63,504 bases of DNA. It comes from Stomatobaculum sp. (GTDB lineage Bacteria > Bacillota_A > Clostridia > Lachnospirales > Lachnospiraceae). Position numbers and translations under genes: made by a program. The stretch's first letter is position 1. Every line of letters begins with the position of its first letter. This document shows, piece by piece, positions 16,406 to 25,335 of the stretch. The DNA is taken from the NCBI GenBank assembly GCA_017449925.1, contig JAFSYO010000160.1:1-63504 (forward strand). Direction: 5' to 3'. Below the pieces are notes generated by a model, which was not told the DNA's origin, did not search any database, and was given only the letters and a program-made list of their open reading frames with translations.

Positions 16406-17964
16406 CTCATGACCTGAACAACGGCCGGAATACAAAAAAGCCCGAAAAAGTCATCCTCCTCGGCGCGGGATGCGGCAGGGGAATGCTGACCCGGGAAGGC
16501 CTTGCTGCCCTGGAACAGGCAGAAGTCCTGGTGTATGACGACCTCATCGACCCGTCGCTCCTGGCGGCGGTTCCTTCTTCCTGCCGGAAGATCTACGCCG
16601 GAAAACGTTCCGGCGCCCACGCAAGACCCCAGGAGGAGATCCAGCAAATACTTATCGAAGAGGCGGAAAAAGGACAGCTGGTAGTCCGCCTGAAGGGCGG
16701 CGACAGCTTTGTCTTCGGGCGGGGCGGCGAAGAGATCCTGGCCCTGAAAGAGCGCGGGATCCCGGTCACCGTGATCCCGGGCGTCAGCTCCTGCATCGCA
16801 GTACCGGAACACTTCGGCATCCCGGTCACTCACCGGGGCTCTGCCCAATCCTTCACCGTGGTGACGGGACACACCGCCGAAGGAACAGATGAAAACTATG
16901 AAGCCCTCGCGAACCTCCGGGGGACCCTCGTCTTTCTCATGGGGATCCGCTCCCTGCAAAGGATCACGGAACGTCTGATCTCCTTCGGAAAAGACAAAGA
17001 CACCCCCTCGGCAGTTCTGACAAAAGGTTTTTCCGCCGAGGAAGGCCGGATCGACGGGACCCTCGGCACCATCGCGGCTCTGGCGGAACACGCCCCGACT
17101 CCCGACATCCTGGTGGTCGGCGAGACCGCCGCCATGGACCTCCGGCCCGGTGCAAGCAGTGACACCATGGACCTCCGGCCCGGTGCGGACCTTTGCCGGC
17201 TTGCAGATTCCGGCCCGCTTTCCGGCTGCACCGTGACTGTCACCGGGACCCCCGGCTTCACGGAGCGGGCGGCCCTGGTCCTTGAAAAGCAGGGAGCACG
17301 CGTGGACCTGCAGCCCTGCATGGAGATCCTGCCGCTGCCGGAAAACATCCCGGCAGTCCCGGAACGCGGGTGGATCGTCTTTACCAGTGCGAACGGTATC
17401 CGGGTATTCTTCCGGCATCTTTTCGAGACCGGGACCGATCTCCGCGCCCTTGCCCGGGTTCGTTTTGCCTGTATCGGGACCGGCACTGCGGAAGCCCTTC
17501 GGAAACAAGGTTTTCAGGCAGATCTGATTCCTCGGCACTTTACCGCCAAAGCTCTCGGAGAGGAACTGGGAAAACAGATCTCAGAAGAATCCGTGAAACA
17601 GCAGACTGAAATAGAGCCTGTCCTCATCCTCCGGGCAGAGACCGGTTCGCCGGCTCTTACAGAAGAGCTGAAAAAACTGCGCATCCCTTACAAGGACTGC
17701 GCAGTCTACAGGACCTCTCCCCTGGAAGGCATGCGGAGCCGGGAGATCACGACAGATTATATTGTCTACGGCAGCGCCGGCTGCGTGAACGCAAGCTTTC
17801 CGGTGCTGAAGCCCGCGGAAGGTGTGACGCCGGTCTGCATCGGAGAATATGCGGCCAAAGCCTTCCGGGAAAAAACAGGAAAAGAGCCGCTGACAGCAAA
17901 GATCAGCACCGCGGAAGGAATCGCGGAAGCGATCTGCGCGGACCGGAAGGAGAAAACGCTGTGA
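16402..17964 (+). CDS. cobA-hemD: Uroporphyrinogen-III methyltransferase / synthase fusion (CobA-HemD)
   Basis: A 520-aa bifunctional enzyme. Residues 15-245 are the SAM-dependent uroporphyrinogen-III methyltransferase (LLGAGCGRGMLT start, VRLKGGDSFVFGRGGEE, VIPGVSSCIAVPE); residues 270-520 are uroporphyrinogen-III synthase (TVTGTPGFTERAALV, WIVFTSANGIRVFF). Together they turn hydroxymethylbilane into precorrin-2. The linker holds a 33-nt-period in-frame repeat (17132-17153 and 17165-17186) encoding MDLRPGA twice. Its stop codon lies in TGATCA, which also supplies the stop of the convergent gene at 17965. Confidence 0.95.
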   Translation: MTHDLNNGRNTKKPEKVILLGAGCGRGMLTREGLAALEQAEVLVYDDLIDPSLLAAVPSSCRKIYAGKRSGAHARPQEEIQQILIEEAEKGQLVVRLKGGDSFVFGRGGEEILALKERGIPVTVIPGVSSCIAVPEHFGIPVTHRGSAQSFTVVTGHTAEGTDENYEALANLRGTLVFLMGIRSLQRITERLISFGKDKDTPSAVLTKGFSAEEGRIDGTLGTIAALAEHAPTPDILVVGETAAMDLRPGASSDTMDLRPGADLCRLADSGPLSGCTVTVTGTPGFTERAALVLEKQGARVDLQPCMEILPLPENIPAVPERGWIVFTSANGIRVFFRHLFETGTDLRALARVRFACIGTGTAEALRKQGFQADLIPRHFTAKALGEELGKQISEESVKQQTEIEPVLILRAETGSPALTEELKKLRIPYKDCAVYRTSPLEGMRSREITTDYIVYGSAGCVNASFPVLKPAEGVTPVCIGEYAAKAFREKTGKEPLTAKISTAEGIAEAICADRKEKTL

Positions 17965-18723
17965 TCATTTCTCTCTTCTGCTGCGGAACGGCGCGTAACA
18001 GGCTGCCATGAGACCGAGGAGCAGCAGCACGTAGCCGGCATAATAACCGGCTCCGTTTCCGGCGACCCCCGCGATCCCGGAAAGCGGGGAGTCGGGGGCA
18101 GGAAGCAGCAGGAACCCGTAGTTCATTCCCGTCATCCTGTCAAAGGGCAGCATCATACAGATGTACCCCGCGCAGAAAAGAATCGGGATCCAGGCGCGTT
18201 TCGGAGACGGGCGGATCCCTCCGTCCCGGATCCGCAGCAGCACATAGAGAACAATGCCCCAATGCCCCAGGAACTCGCAGATGCTTAAAAAAGAAAAAGG
18301 GGCGCACCATCCCCAGCCGGGAAAAAGAAGAGCAAGACCTGCTCCGGGCAGGCCGGGGAAAAACAGCAGCTCCGACAGGGCCTGCCGTGCTGTCCCTTTT
18401 CCGGATCCGGCCGGATATATTTCGGTGAGAAGGAAATGCAGAAGACAGCCGTACCCCGCCATGGAACAGACATGCAAAGGAAGGGAAGCCAGACCATAGC
18501 TTCCCTTCCTTATTTCATACAGCCCAGGCAGGACCCTCCCCAGCACAGGGAGCAGTGCCGCTGCCAGCAGCACCCTCCGCGCCGTCCGCGGCTTTCCGTC
18601 AGGAGGAGACACCGCTTCCGGTCTGTTCCCGTCCGGCAGGCACCGGTACACCAGCGCTCCTGCCGCGGAAAGCAGGAAGAGCCATAGAAGGTGCTCCCGT
18701 CCAAATGTCTCAAATCCGGTCAT
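17965..18723 (-). CDS. YwaF/TIGR02206-type integral membrane protein
   Basis: A 252-aa membrane protein with about seven hydrophobic segments. The SLPLHVCSMA segment and the MNYGFLLLPAPDSPLS segment are hallmarks of the YwaF/TIGR02206 family, whose function is unknown. It converges on cobA-hemD with no gap and lies 6 bp downstream of the esterase gene's stop codon region on the same strand, so it may be read from the same transcript as 18730-19638. Confidence 0.75.
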   Translation of the reverse strand: MTGFETFGREHLLWLFLLSAAGALVYRCLPDGNRPEAVSPPDGKPRTARRVLLAAALLPVLGRVLPGLYEIRKGSYGLASLPLHVCSMAGYGCLLHFLLTEIYPAGSGKGTARQALSELLFFPGLPGAGLALLFPGWGWCAPFSFLSICEFLGHWGIVLYVLLRIRDGGIRPSPKRAWIPILFCAGYICMMLPFDRMTGMNYGFLLLPAPDSPLSGIAGVAGNGAGYYAGYVLLLLGLMAACYAPFRSRREK

Positions 18724-18729
18724 AGATCC

Positions 18730-19638
18730 TTACACTATCTCCTTCATCTTCATCCAGCGCACCAGCGCGTCGAACCATCCCGCTACATGGGGGTCCGCAA
18801 ATCGTTTGTTTTCCGGCTGTGCCACTTCTTCCGTCGCCAGGGAAAGCCCGTGGACACCGTGGGGGAAGATATGCATCTCCACAGGGACCTTCGCCTTCAC
18901 CAGCGCGTCCGCAAACAGAAGAGAATTCTGCACCGGCACGGATTCATCCTCCGCGGTGTGCCAGAGGAACACCGGCGGCGTATCTTTATCCGCCTGTTTT
19001 TCCAGGCTGAACCACTGAAGCATTCTTCTTTTCAACTCCTCTTCTGCTATGATTCCATTTCCCCTGTCCGCCGTTTCTTCTGTTGTATTTTTTATTTCTT
19101 CTGCTGAGATCTTTCTTATCTCTTCCGCCGGGATCCCGGTCAGGCGCATAAAACTGTCGGCATGGGCATAAGGACCGGAGGAGATCACCGGATAAGACAG
19201 GGCCGCCCGGTCCGGGCGGAAGCAGTCCGCCGGAAGAGACGGATCGCCCAGAAACTCTTTCACCTCTTGGAACAGATCCTTTCCTTCCCAGTCCCTGTGG
19301 TTCCAGTGAACTGCCAGGCTGCCCGCGCAGTGGCTCCCCGCGGAGAAACCCAGGACATACACCGGATCCCCCGGGTAAATCTCCCGCACCTTTGCCACGC
19401 CCCAGGCTGCCTGCTTCAGCGGAGCAAGCCCCAGCACTTCCTTCTCCACTTCGTAACAGAGTACCGCGGCCCGGAAGCCGGCCCTGTGAAGGGCCCGTTC
19501 CACCGGAAAACTTTCCCGCTGCGAAAGCCAGCTGTAGCACCCGCCCGGGAAAATAAGCACTGTCGCCTTCTCCGGCATTTTTTCATTGATCTTCTCGTCC
19601 AGCATCAGAACCGCGCCGCGGAATCCCTTGATCTCCAT
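18730..19638 (-). CDS. Alpha/beta-hydrolase (BD-FAE/acetyl-esterase type)
   Basis: A 302-aa cytoplasmic hydrolase with no signal peptide. FPGGCYSWLSQRE corresponds to the oxyanion-hole HGG region, VLGFSAGSH holds the nucleophile Ser, FLWHTAEDESVPV the acid Asp, and FPHGVHGLS the catalytic His. Such enzymes remove acetyl or short acyl groups from sugars. I chose ATG 19638 behind CAGGAGG; six codons upstream is an in-frame ATG inside that ribosome site. It precedes the membrane protein gene at 17965. The real substrate is unknown. Confidence 0.85.
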   Translation of the reverse strand: MEIKGFRGAVLMLDEKINEKMPEKATVLIFPGGCYSWLSQRESFPVERALHRAGFRAAVLCYEVEKEVLGLAPLKQAAWGVAKVREIYPGDPVYVLGFSAGSHCAGSLAVHWNHRDWEGKDLFQEVKEFLGDPSLPADCFRPDRAALSYPVISSGPYAHADSFMRLTGIPAEEIRKISAEEIKNTTEETADRGNGIIAEEELKRRMLQWFSLEKQADKDTPPVFLWHTAEDESVPVQNSLLFADALVKAKVPVEMHIFPHGVHGLSLATEEVAQPENKRFADPHVAGWFDALVRWMKMKEIV

Positions 19639-19891
19639 TGTTTCTTCCTCCTGCATTCAGCGGGTTTCCCCGCCGAAGGAAACAAATCCCCTTTGGATTA
19701 TAACCGAAGAAGCGTCACAACATGCGTCAGTTTGGAAAAATACCAAAATTCAAAAATCATTTCAAAGTGTGACAATTCTGTGAGGCAGGAAATGTTAAAT
19801 TATTAACATAGAACAAAACAAAATTTCCAGACAGCAGAAAATCAAACTAAAAACATATTATAATAAGAATAAAAAAGGAGAGGGAATAATA

Positions 19892-20590
19892 ATGAAGAAA
19901 CTTGGACTTGCAATTATAACAGCAGCAGCAGTGGCTGGCATGACAGTAACAGCTTTTGCGGGTGAATGGGAAAACACCAATGCAGGATGGAAATACAAGA
20001 ATGACGACGGCACCTACAAGAAGGCAGAATGGTTCACGGATGAAGCCACCGGAAATAATTATCTCTTCAACGCAGACGGGATCATGATGACCGGAGATGT
20101 GACGGTCAGCGGCATTCCGTATTTCTTCGATGAAAACGGTGTCCTTGCCCGGAACGTATATTTTAAGGATACCGAAGAGGTCGCTGCGGATGACGGCATC
20201 CTCTTCAAGGTCGGCGCGGATCACTTCCTGGCAGGACAGTTTGTCACTTTCCACGAGGACGGCGATATGCTCTATGTAAACGTCCAGAACTTCGGCAGCA
20301 AGCCGATCACGATGCAGGGTTATGTGGAGCTCACCGGAGACGGTATTGACGAGACCTGGTATACCTATAACGCCGAAACCGGCACCCTCGGCGAAGAAAT
20401 GGTGATCCAGCCCATGGAGAAAGCCTATGTCCCGGTCATCGCCGAAGATATGCACAAAGTTGATTTCGCGAACAAGACAGTTGACGTAAAGCTCCGCTAC
20501 GCGCTGGGCGATGATATCTACTGGGTGGCTGTTCCGGCGAAGCCGAACGTCGAAGGCCAGCACCTGCTGATCAAGGGCTGTGTGAACTAA
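19892..20590 (+). CDS. Small exported wall-binding protein
   Basis: A 232-aa protein with a clear signal peptide (MKKLGLAIITAAAVAGMTVT, cleavage after AFA). It is followed by two to three choline-binding-type repeats (GEWENTNAGWKYKNDDGTY; NNYLFNADG; GIPYFFDENG, residues 24-90) and a C-terminal beta-rich domain with no known match. ATG 19892 follows GGAGAGGG. Upstream is an 18-bp ATGTTAA/TTAACAT palindrome (19792-19809) and a TATAAT at 19859-19864. It is monocistronic, ended by the terminator at 20635. Confidence 0.75.
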   Translation: MKKLGLAIITAAAVAGMTVTAFAGEWENTNAGWKYKNDDGTYKKAEWFTDEATGNNYLFNADGIMMTGDVTVSGIPYFFDENGVLARNVYFKDTEEVAADDGILFKVGADHFLAGQFVTFHEDGDMLYVNVQNFGSKPITMQGYVELTGDGIDETWYTYNAETGTLGEEMVIQPMEKAYVPVIAEDMHKVDFANKTVDVKLRYALGDDIYWVAVPAKPNVEGQHLLIKGCVN

Positions 20591-20634
20591 TATATCCAAA
20601 CATCCAATAATCCAAAAATGACATGAAATTGAAA

Positions 20635-20666
20635 GCCGCACTGACTGAGGTCAGTGCGGCGGTTTT
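20635..20666 (+). terminator. Terminator of the exported protein gene
   Basis: An 11-bp GC-rich stem (GCCGCACTGAC 20635-20645, GTCAGTGCGGC 20650-20660) with a TGAG loop and a GGTTTT tail, 45 bp past the stop codon. Confidence 0.85.
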
Positions 20667-20673
20667 ATATAGG

Positions 20674-21093
20674 TCATATGCTTCGCAAAGCTATCTCCAC
20701 GATCCCGCAGAGCGGGATCTCCGTGCCGTCCGAAAAAAGAATTCTTCCAGTGTAAGAGTCAATCTTTTTCACGGCTCCTTTTTTTATTATATACGCGCCG
20801 CCGGGTTTCTTTTCATCCGGCCTGAAATACGTAACGGATACTTCCGGCTGTTTCTGAGACTGCAGCGCAGCCTGGACTGACTGTATTCTCACGTTCAGGG
20901 CGGCTTCGGAATCCTCCGAAAGGTCCCGGGCTTCTTCCGTCAGTCTGGCGCTTTCTTCTATTTCGGCCTCATACCCGGTCAGCGCCGCGAAGGGCATGAA
21001 CTGCGCAGCGCGGTTCCGGAGTGGCATCGGCGGATGCTTCTTCGATACGTGATGCGGAAGATGGATGATATCTTCGTAGCTGTCCCCTTTCAT
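20674..21093 (-). CDS. YolD-like protein
   Basis: A 139-aa protein of the YolD-like family, which is found beside Y-family polymerases in Firmicutes and may help translesion synthesis. RAAQFMPFAALTGYE (around residue 28-42) and the PGGAYIIKKG segment are typical. Its ATG shares one base with the stop of the polymerase gene (TGATG), so the pair is translationally coupled. Confidence 0.85.
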   Translation of the reverse strand: MKGDSYEDIIHLPHHVSKKHPPMPLRNRAAQFMPFAALTGYEAEIEESARLTEEARDLSEDSEAALNVRIQSVQAALQSQKQPEVSVTYFRPDEKKPGGAYIIKKGAVKKIDSYTGRILFSDGTEIPLCGIVEIALRSI

Positions 21094-22577
21094 CAGCCTT
21101 TTCTGTGTCCTCCGATCTGATTGTTTCTTTCCTTCCCTGTGGCGCCTTCCTTCAGGTTGATCCCCTTCAGGATCGCGTTATCTCCATATTTCCGGCGTAT
21201 CGAGAGCATGGCTTCCTGAAGTGCGCGTTCCTTTGAAAGCGCCTGCTCCTCCTGCTCTTTTTTTCTTTCCTCCGCCGCGTAATCCGTAAAGAGGTCCATT
21301 TGGACGTATTCCTTTTCCTCCCGTGCCTCATTCTCCGGAAGAACGTGGTTCACCGCGATAGTGATCCGCCGCACCAGGAGCTTCGGGTCAATGATCCTGT
21401 CATAAAGCTTAAGCACCGCCTCGTCGATCAGCCTGGCGGAACTGGTCATCCGTTCAAGGTTCGCAGTGCCATGGGCATGTTTCGGAACCCTTCTTCCGTA
21501 ATAGTCTGTGGTGATCTCTCCATCATACTGAGCCGCGCTTTCCGCGTCATAGTTGATCGTCAGAACGATCTGGTCCGTGACCATTTTCTTTTCCACCAGT
21601 CCAAGCGCCGCGGCGTCCGCCATTTCATGGACCACCACCCGCGCCTTCGCGAAATCATACGGGCACTGCAGCACCTGTCCGGAACTGAAGGAACTGCTCT
21701 CCGGCCGGTAGGACTTGATGAGGTCCATGGTACAGGGTTCATAGCCCCAGGCGTGGTCGATCAGCAGCTCCGCGTTAACTCCGAACATTCGGTACAGAAG
21801 GTCTTCATTTCTCAGCGAGCAGCGCGCCACGTCGCCCATGGTATAGATCCCGCACTCGTTCAGCTTCTTAGCGTATCCTCGTCCCACTCTCCAGAAATCC
21901 CTCAGCGGCCTGTGGTTCCACAAAAGCCGCCGGTAGGACAACTCGTCAAGTTCTGCGATGCGGACTCCGTCCGCGTCCGCTTCCACATGTTTCGCCACGA
22001 TGTCCATCGCCACTTTCGCAAGATAAAGGTTTGTCCCGATCCCTGCCGTCGCGGTGATTCCCGTCTCCTGAAGGACTGCCCGGATCATCCGCCGGGCGAG
22101 TTCGTGTGCCGTCACCCCGTATGTCTCAAGATACTCCGACGCGTCGATCATGACCTCGTCGATCGAGTAGACATGGATATCCTCCGGAGCGATAAAACGG
22201 AGATAGATGCTGTATATTTCCGCGCTCCGCTCCATATATTTCGCCATCCGCGGCACTGCGATCTCGAACCCCAGCTCCAGGGACGGATCCTTCAGCTCCT
22301 TCGCGGAGGAGGATCTCCCCCGGAAGCAATGACCGGGAGCAAAGCGAAGACGCTCCGCATTGACTTCCTTCACGCGCTGAAGCACTTCAAAAAGCCTGGC
22401 TCTTCCGGAGATCCCGTATGCTTTCAAGGAAGGAGAAACAGCCAGGCATATGGTTTTTTCTGTTCTGGATATATCCGCCACCACAAGGTTCGTATCCAGC
22501 GGGTCCAGATCTCTCTCCATGCATTCCACAGACGCATAGAAGGATTTCAGGTCAATGGCAATATAGGTCCGTTTCAT
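21093..22577 (-). CDS. Y-family DNA polymerase (UmuC/DinB-like)
   Basis: Translesion DNA polymerase of 494 aa. YIAIDLKSFYASVEC carries the first catalytic Asp (D9) and YSIDEVMID carries D140/E141. The little-finger region and a basic C-terminal tail follow. The long form with a YolD partner matches the UvrX/YqjW type of Bacillus and clostridia rather than the chromosomal DinB. No LexA box (GAAC-N4-GTTC) was seen upstream by eye. No insertion sequence flanks it. Confidence 0.92.
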   Translation of the reverse strand: MKRTYIAIDLKSFYASVECMERDLDPLDTNLVVADISRTEKTICLAVSPSLKAYGISGRARLFEVLQRVKEVNAERLRFAPGHCFRGRSSSAKELKDPSLELGFEIAVPRMAKYMERSAEIYSIYLRFIAPEDIHVYSIDEVMIDASEYLETYGVTAHELARRMIRAVLQETGITATAGIGTNLYLAKVAMDIVAKHVEADADGVRIAELDELSYRRLLWNHRPLRDFWRVGRGYAKKLNECGIYTMGDVARCSLRNEDLLYRMFGVNAELLIDHAWGYEPCTMDLIKSYRPESSSFSSGQVLQCPYDFAKARVVVHEMADAAALGLVEKKMVTDQIVLTINYDAESAAQYDGEITTDYYGRRVPKHAHGTANLERMTSSARLIDEAVLKLYDRIIDPKLLVRRITIAVNHVLPENEAREEKEYVQMDLFTDYAAEERKKEQEEQALSKERALQEAMLSIRRKYGDNAILKGINLKEGATGKERNNQIGGHRKG

Positions 22578-22688
22578 CTTAGTCTTTCTCCTGTAAGAAT
22601 CCTGGAGGTATACCCATCAGTTCAATTATAGGCCCCTTACTCTTTTCCCGCAAATCTCGAATGCGCCGGTTTGTTTTGCGGGACAGGG

Positions 22689-22717
22689 TTTACCGCTTCC
22701 GGCAATTCGGGTAAGAT
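22689..22717 (+). promoter_or_regulatory. Probable promoter of the GH13 gene
   Basis: TTTACC (22689-22694), a 17-bp spacer and TAAGAT (22712-22717) lie 68 bp ahead of ATG 22785. Their location argues against the in-frame extension upstream of that ATG being coding. Confidence 0.5.
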
Positions 22718-22784
22718 AGATTTAGTTCTTGCCGCTGCAGTCTGTTTTACGGAATGCGCGACAGCTTTCGCAGGAGTAGATGAT

Positions 22785-24485
22785 ATGAAATGGTGGCAGA
22801 AAACTAACGCCTATGAGATCTATGTCAGCAGCTTCCAGGATTCGGACGGAAACGGGATCGGCGACCTGAACGGGATCCGGTCGCGGCTGGATTATCTGGC
22901 GAGCCTTGGCGTCGGCGCTCTTTGGCTCACTCCGGTCTATGCCTCTCCCATGGTGGACAATGGTTACGACGTAGCGGATTACTATACCATCAACCCCCTC
23001 TACGGGACCATGGAGGATATGGACGCGCTGATCCGGGAAGCGGACACGAAGGGTATCCGGATCGTCATGGACCTGGTCTACAACCACACCTCCGATCAAC
23101 ACGCCTGGTTCCTGGAGTCCAGGAAGAGCAAGGATAATCCGAAGAGCAACTGGTACATCTGGCGGGATGCGAAGCCGGACGGCAGCGCCCCGAATAACTG
23201 GCGCGGCATTTTCGGGGGTTCCGCCTGGACCTGGTGCGAAGAGCGGCAGCAGTACTATCTTCACACCTTTGCCTCCGCCCAGCCTGACCTGAACTGGGAG
23301 AACCCGGAAGTGCGGCAGGCGCTCTACGATATAGCCAACTTCTGGGTAAATAAGGGAGTCGGCGGCTTCCGCATGGACGCGATCCCTTACATCAAAAAAC
23401 CCGCGGACATGGCGGACGGACCTGCGGACGCGTCGGACGGGACCGTCAGCGTCCACAACATGACTGTGAACACGGCCGGAATTCTTACCTTCCTCCGGGA
23501 ATTCAAAAAAGAAGTATGTGAAGGAAAGGATATTTTCACTGTCGGTGAAGCGAACGGCGTCGGTCCCTCGGAGCTGAAGGACTGGGTCGGGAAGAACGGC
23601 GTCTTCGACATGATCTTCGAATTCAGCCATGTAAACCTGGATTTCAAGGGCGTGGAAGAATGGTGCCGGCCGGAGCCCTGGACCCTCGCGGACCTGAAGA
23701 CCGCTCTGACAGCAAGCCAGAAGGCCACCGCCGAAAACGGGTGGTATCCCATCTATTTCGAGAACCACGACAAACCCCGCTCCGTAAGCTACTACTTCCC
23801 GGCGGATGCAGACCCGGTGCTTGCCGGAAAAGCCATGGGAACCATACTGCTCACCCTCCGGGGCACGCCCTTCCTTTACCAGGGGCAGGCGCTGGGTCTC
23901 CGGAATATCGCCTGGGATTCTATCGACCAGTACAATGAGGTCAATTCCCGCGCCCAGTATGAGTTTGCCCTGAAGGAAGGCTTTTCCGAAGCGGAGGCCA
24001 TGGCAGCAGTGCACCGCTTCAGCCGGGACAACGCCAGGACCCCGATGCAGTGGGACTGCAGTCCGAATGCCGGCTTCACATCCGGGACGCCCTGGCTGCC
24101 GGTACATGAAGATTTTTCAAAGGAAAATGTCGCCGCAGAATCTGAGGATCCTTCCTCCGTCCTGTCCTGGTACAGGAAGCTCACAGCTTTCCGGAAAGAA
24201 AACGCCTGTATTCTGGACGGTACCTATGAAGAACTGCTGCACGATCATCCCCGGATCTACGCCTATCGGCGCAGCAACCCGGAGGACACGCTCATCATCC
24301 TCGTGAACTTCAGCGGAGAGACGGCGGAATACGATCCGAAGGCCATCGGCGCGGGGGCTGATGGCGCGGAAATCGTGCTCGGCAGCTATCCGGAGACCGG
24401 GGAAACTGCAGCCGACGCGGCTGCCGCGGAAACAGCGGTGCCCGGCAGACTCCGTCCCTATGAAGCTGTAATTCTTAGGCCGTGA
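22785..24485 (+). CDS. GH13 alpha-glucosidase (oligo-1,6-glucosidase type)
   Basis: A 566-aa cytoplasmic glycoside hydrolase that releases glucose from isomalto- or malto-oligosaccharides. It begins WWQKTNAYEIYVSSFQDSDG and shows all GH13 regions: DLVYNHTS, GGFRMDAIP with the nucleophile D198, TVGEANG with acid/base E255, and FENHDKPR (H328/D329). The RTPMQWD segment is typical of subfamily 31. ATG 22785 follows AGGAG. It stands alone, followed by a cyclase gene 55 bp on, which may share the transcript. Confidence 0.93.
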   Translation: MKWWQKTNAYEIYVSSFQDSDGNGIGDLNGIRSRLDYLASLGVGALWLTPVYASPMVDNGYDVADYYTINPLYGTMEDMDALIREADTKGIRIVMDLVYNHTSDQHAWFLESRKSKDNPKSNWYIWRDAKPDGSAPNNWRGIFGGSAWTWCEERQQYYLHTFASAQPDLNWENPEVRQALYDIANFWVNKGVGGFRMDAIPYIKKPADMADGPADASDGTVSVHNMTVNTAGILTFLREFKKEVCEGKDIFTVGEANGVGPSELKDWVGKNGVFDMIFEFSHVNLDFKGVEEWCRPEPWTLADLKTALTASQKATAENGWYPIYFENHDKPRSVSYYFPADADPVLAGKAMGTILLTLRGTPFLYQGQALGLRNIAWDSIDQYNEVNSRAQYEFALKEGFSEAEAMAAVHRFSRDNARTPMQWDCSPNAGFTSGTPWLPVHEDFSKENVAAESEDPSSVLSWYRKLTAFRKENACILDGTYEELLHDHPRIYAYRRSNPEDTLIILVNFSGETAEYDPKAIGAGADGAEIVLGSYPETGETAADAAAAETAVPGRLRPYEAVILRP

Positions 24486-24540
24486 TCCTGCGGCCGTGAA
24501 TATAGTATCATTTTTTAATCCACCAAAAGGAGGAAACCGT

Positions 24541-25293
24541 ATGTACAAGCTTTGGGAAACCCTGGAACAGATGAAGAAGCTTAAGTGGGTGGAGCTTTCC
24601 CACAGTCTGAACAACGACAGTCCTTTCTGGAGCGGCATCCCGGAGGGGAGCGTGGAGCTCTGCAAGACTGTGTTCGACTGGGGAAACCCCATGTTGGAAT
24701 GTCTCATCCAGACCTTCAAATTTCCGGGACAGTTCGGAACCCACATTGACTTCCCCGGTCACTTTGTCAAAGACGCCCCCCTGTCCGAGGCCTACGGCGT
24801 AGAGAACGGTGTGTTCCCGCTCTGTGTCATCGATATCACAGATAAAGTCGCGGAAGATGTGCACTACGCTGTGACCGCCCAGGACATCAAAGATTATGAA
24901 GCGAAATACGGCCCCATCCCGGACGGCGCCTTCGTTGCCCTCCGCACCGACTGGTCAAAGCGCTGGCCGGACATGAACGCTCTTTCCGGCATCGCCGAGG
25001 ACGGAAGCGAGAACTTCCCGGGCTGGTCCCTGGAAGCCCTGAAATATATCTATGAAGAGCGCAACGCCGCTGCCAACGGCCACGAGGCCCTGGACACCGA
25101 CGCCTCCGCGGAAGCTGCGAAGGCCTGCGACCTGGCCTGCGAGCGCTATGTCCTGGAACAGGGCAAACTGCAGGTCGAAGTGCTCTGCAACCTGGATCAG
25201 GTGGCTCCCGCCGGCGCCATCCTCTTCGCCGCATGGCCCCGCATTGAAGGCGCCACCGGCCTGCCCGCCAGAGTGTGGGCAGTGACGGAATAA
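24541..25293 (+). CDS. Cyclase-family protein (KynB-like)
   Basis: A 250-aa metal-dependent hydrolase of the cyclase/kynurenine-formamidase family. The metal-binding signature HxGTHxDxPxHF appears as FGTHIDFPGHF (around residues 65-75), with a HSLNNDSPFW segment near the N-terminus and NLDQVAPAGA near the end. ATG 24541 follows AAAGGAGG. Substrate unknown; relatives act on formylkynurenine, isatin or cyclic amides. It converges on the DMT transporter, with the large palindrome between. Confidence 0.88.
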   Translation: MYKLWETLEQMKKLKWVELSHSLNNDSPFWSGIPEGSVELCKTVFDWGNPMLECLIQTFKFPGQFGTHIDFPGHFVKDAPLSEAYGVENGVFPLCVIDITDKVAEDVHYAVTAQDIKDYEAKYGPIPDGAFVALRTDWSKRWPDMNALSGIAEDGSENFPGWSLEALKYIYEERNAAANGHEALDTDASAEAAKACDLACERYVLEQGKLQVEVLCNLDQVAPAGAILFAAWPRIEGATGLPARVWAVTE

Positions 25294-25335
25294 CAAAGTT
25301 TCCTTTTCGCGTCTTAAGCTTCATTAACCTCCCGT

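Noticed and set aside
20674..22577. UV-resistance or phage module based on the YolD-polymerase pair
   Set aside because: The pair is common in Firmicutes chromosomes and no phage gene, integrase or att site lies near it.
21300..22631. A 443-residue plus-strand frame over the Y-family polymerase
   Set aside because: Antisense shadow; the polymerase has all catalytic motifs and an overlapping YolD partner.
22671..22784. A signal-peptide-like N-terminal extension of the GH13 enzyme
   Set aside because: It would need a TTG start with no ribosome site and overlaps a plausible promoter; ATG 22785 has AGGAG and fits the family start.
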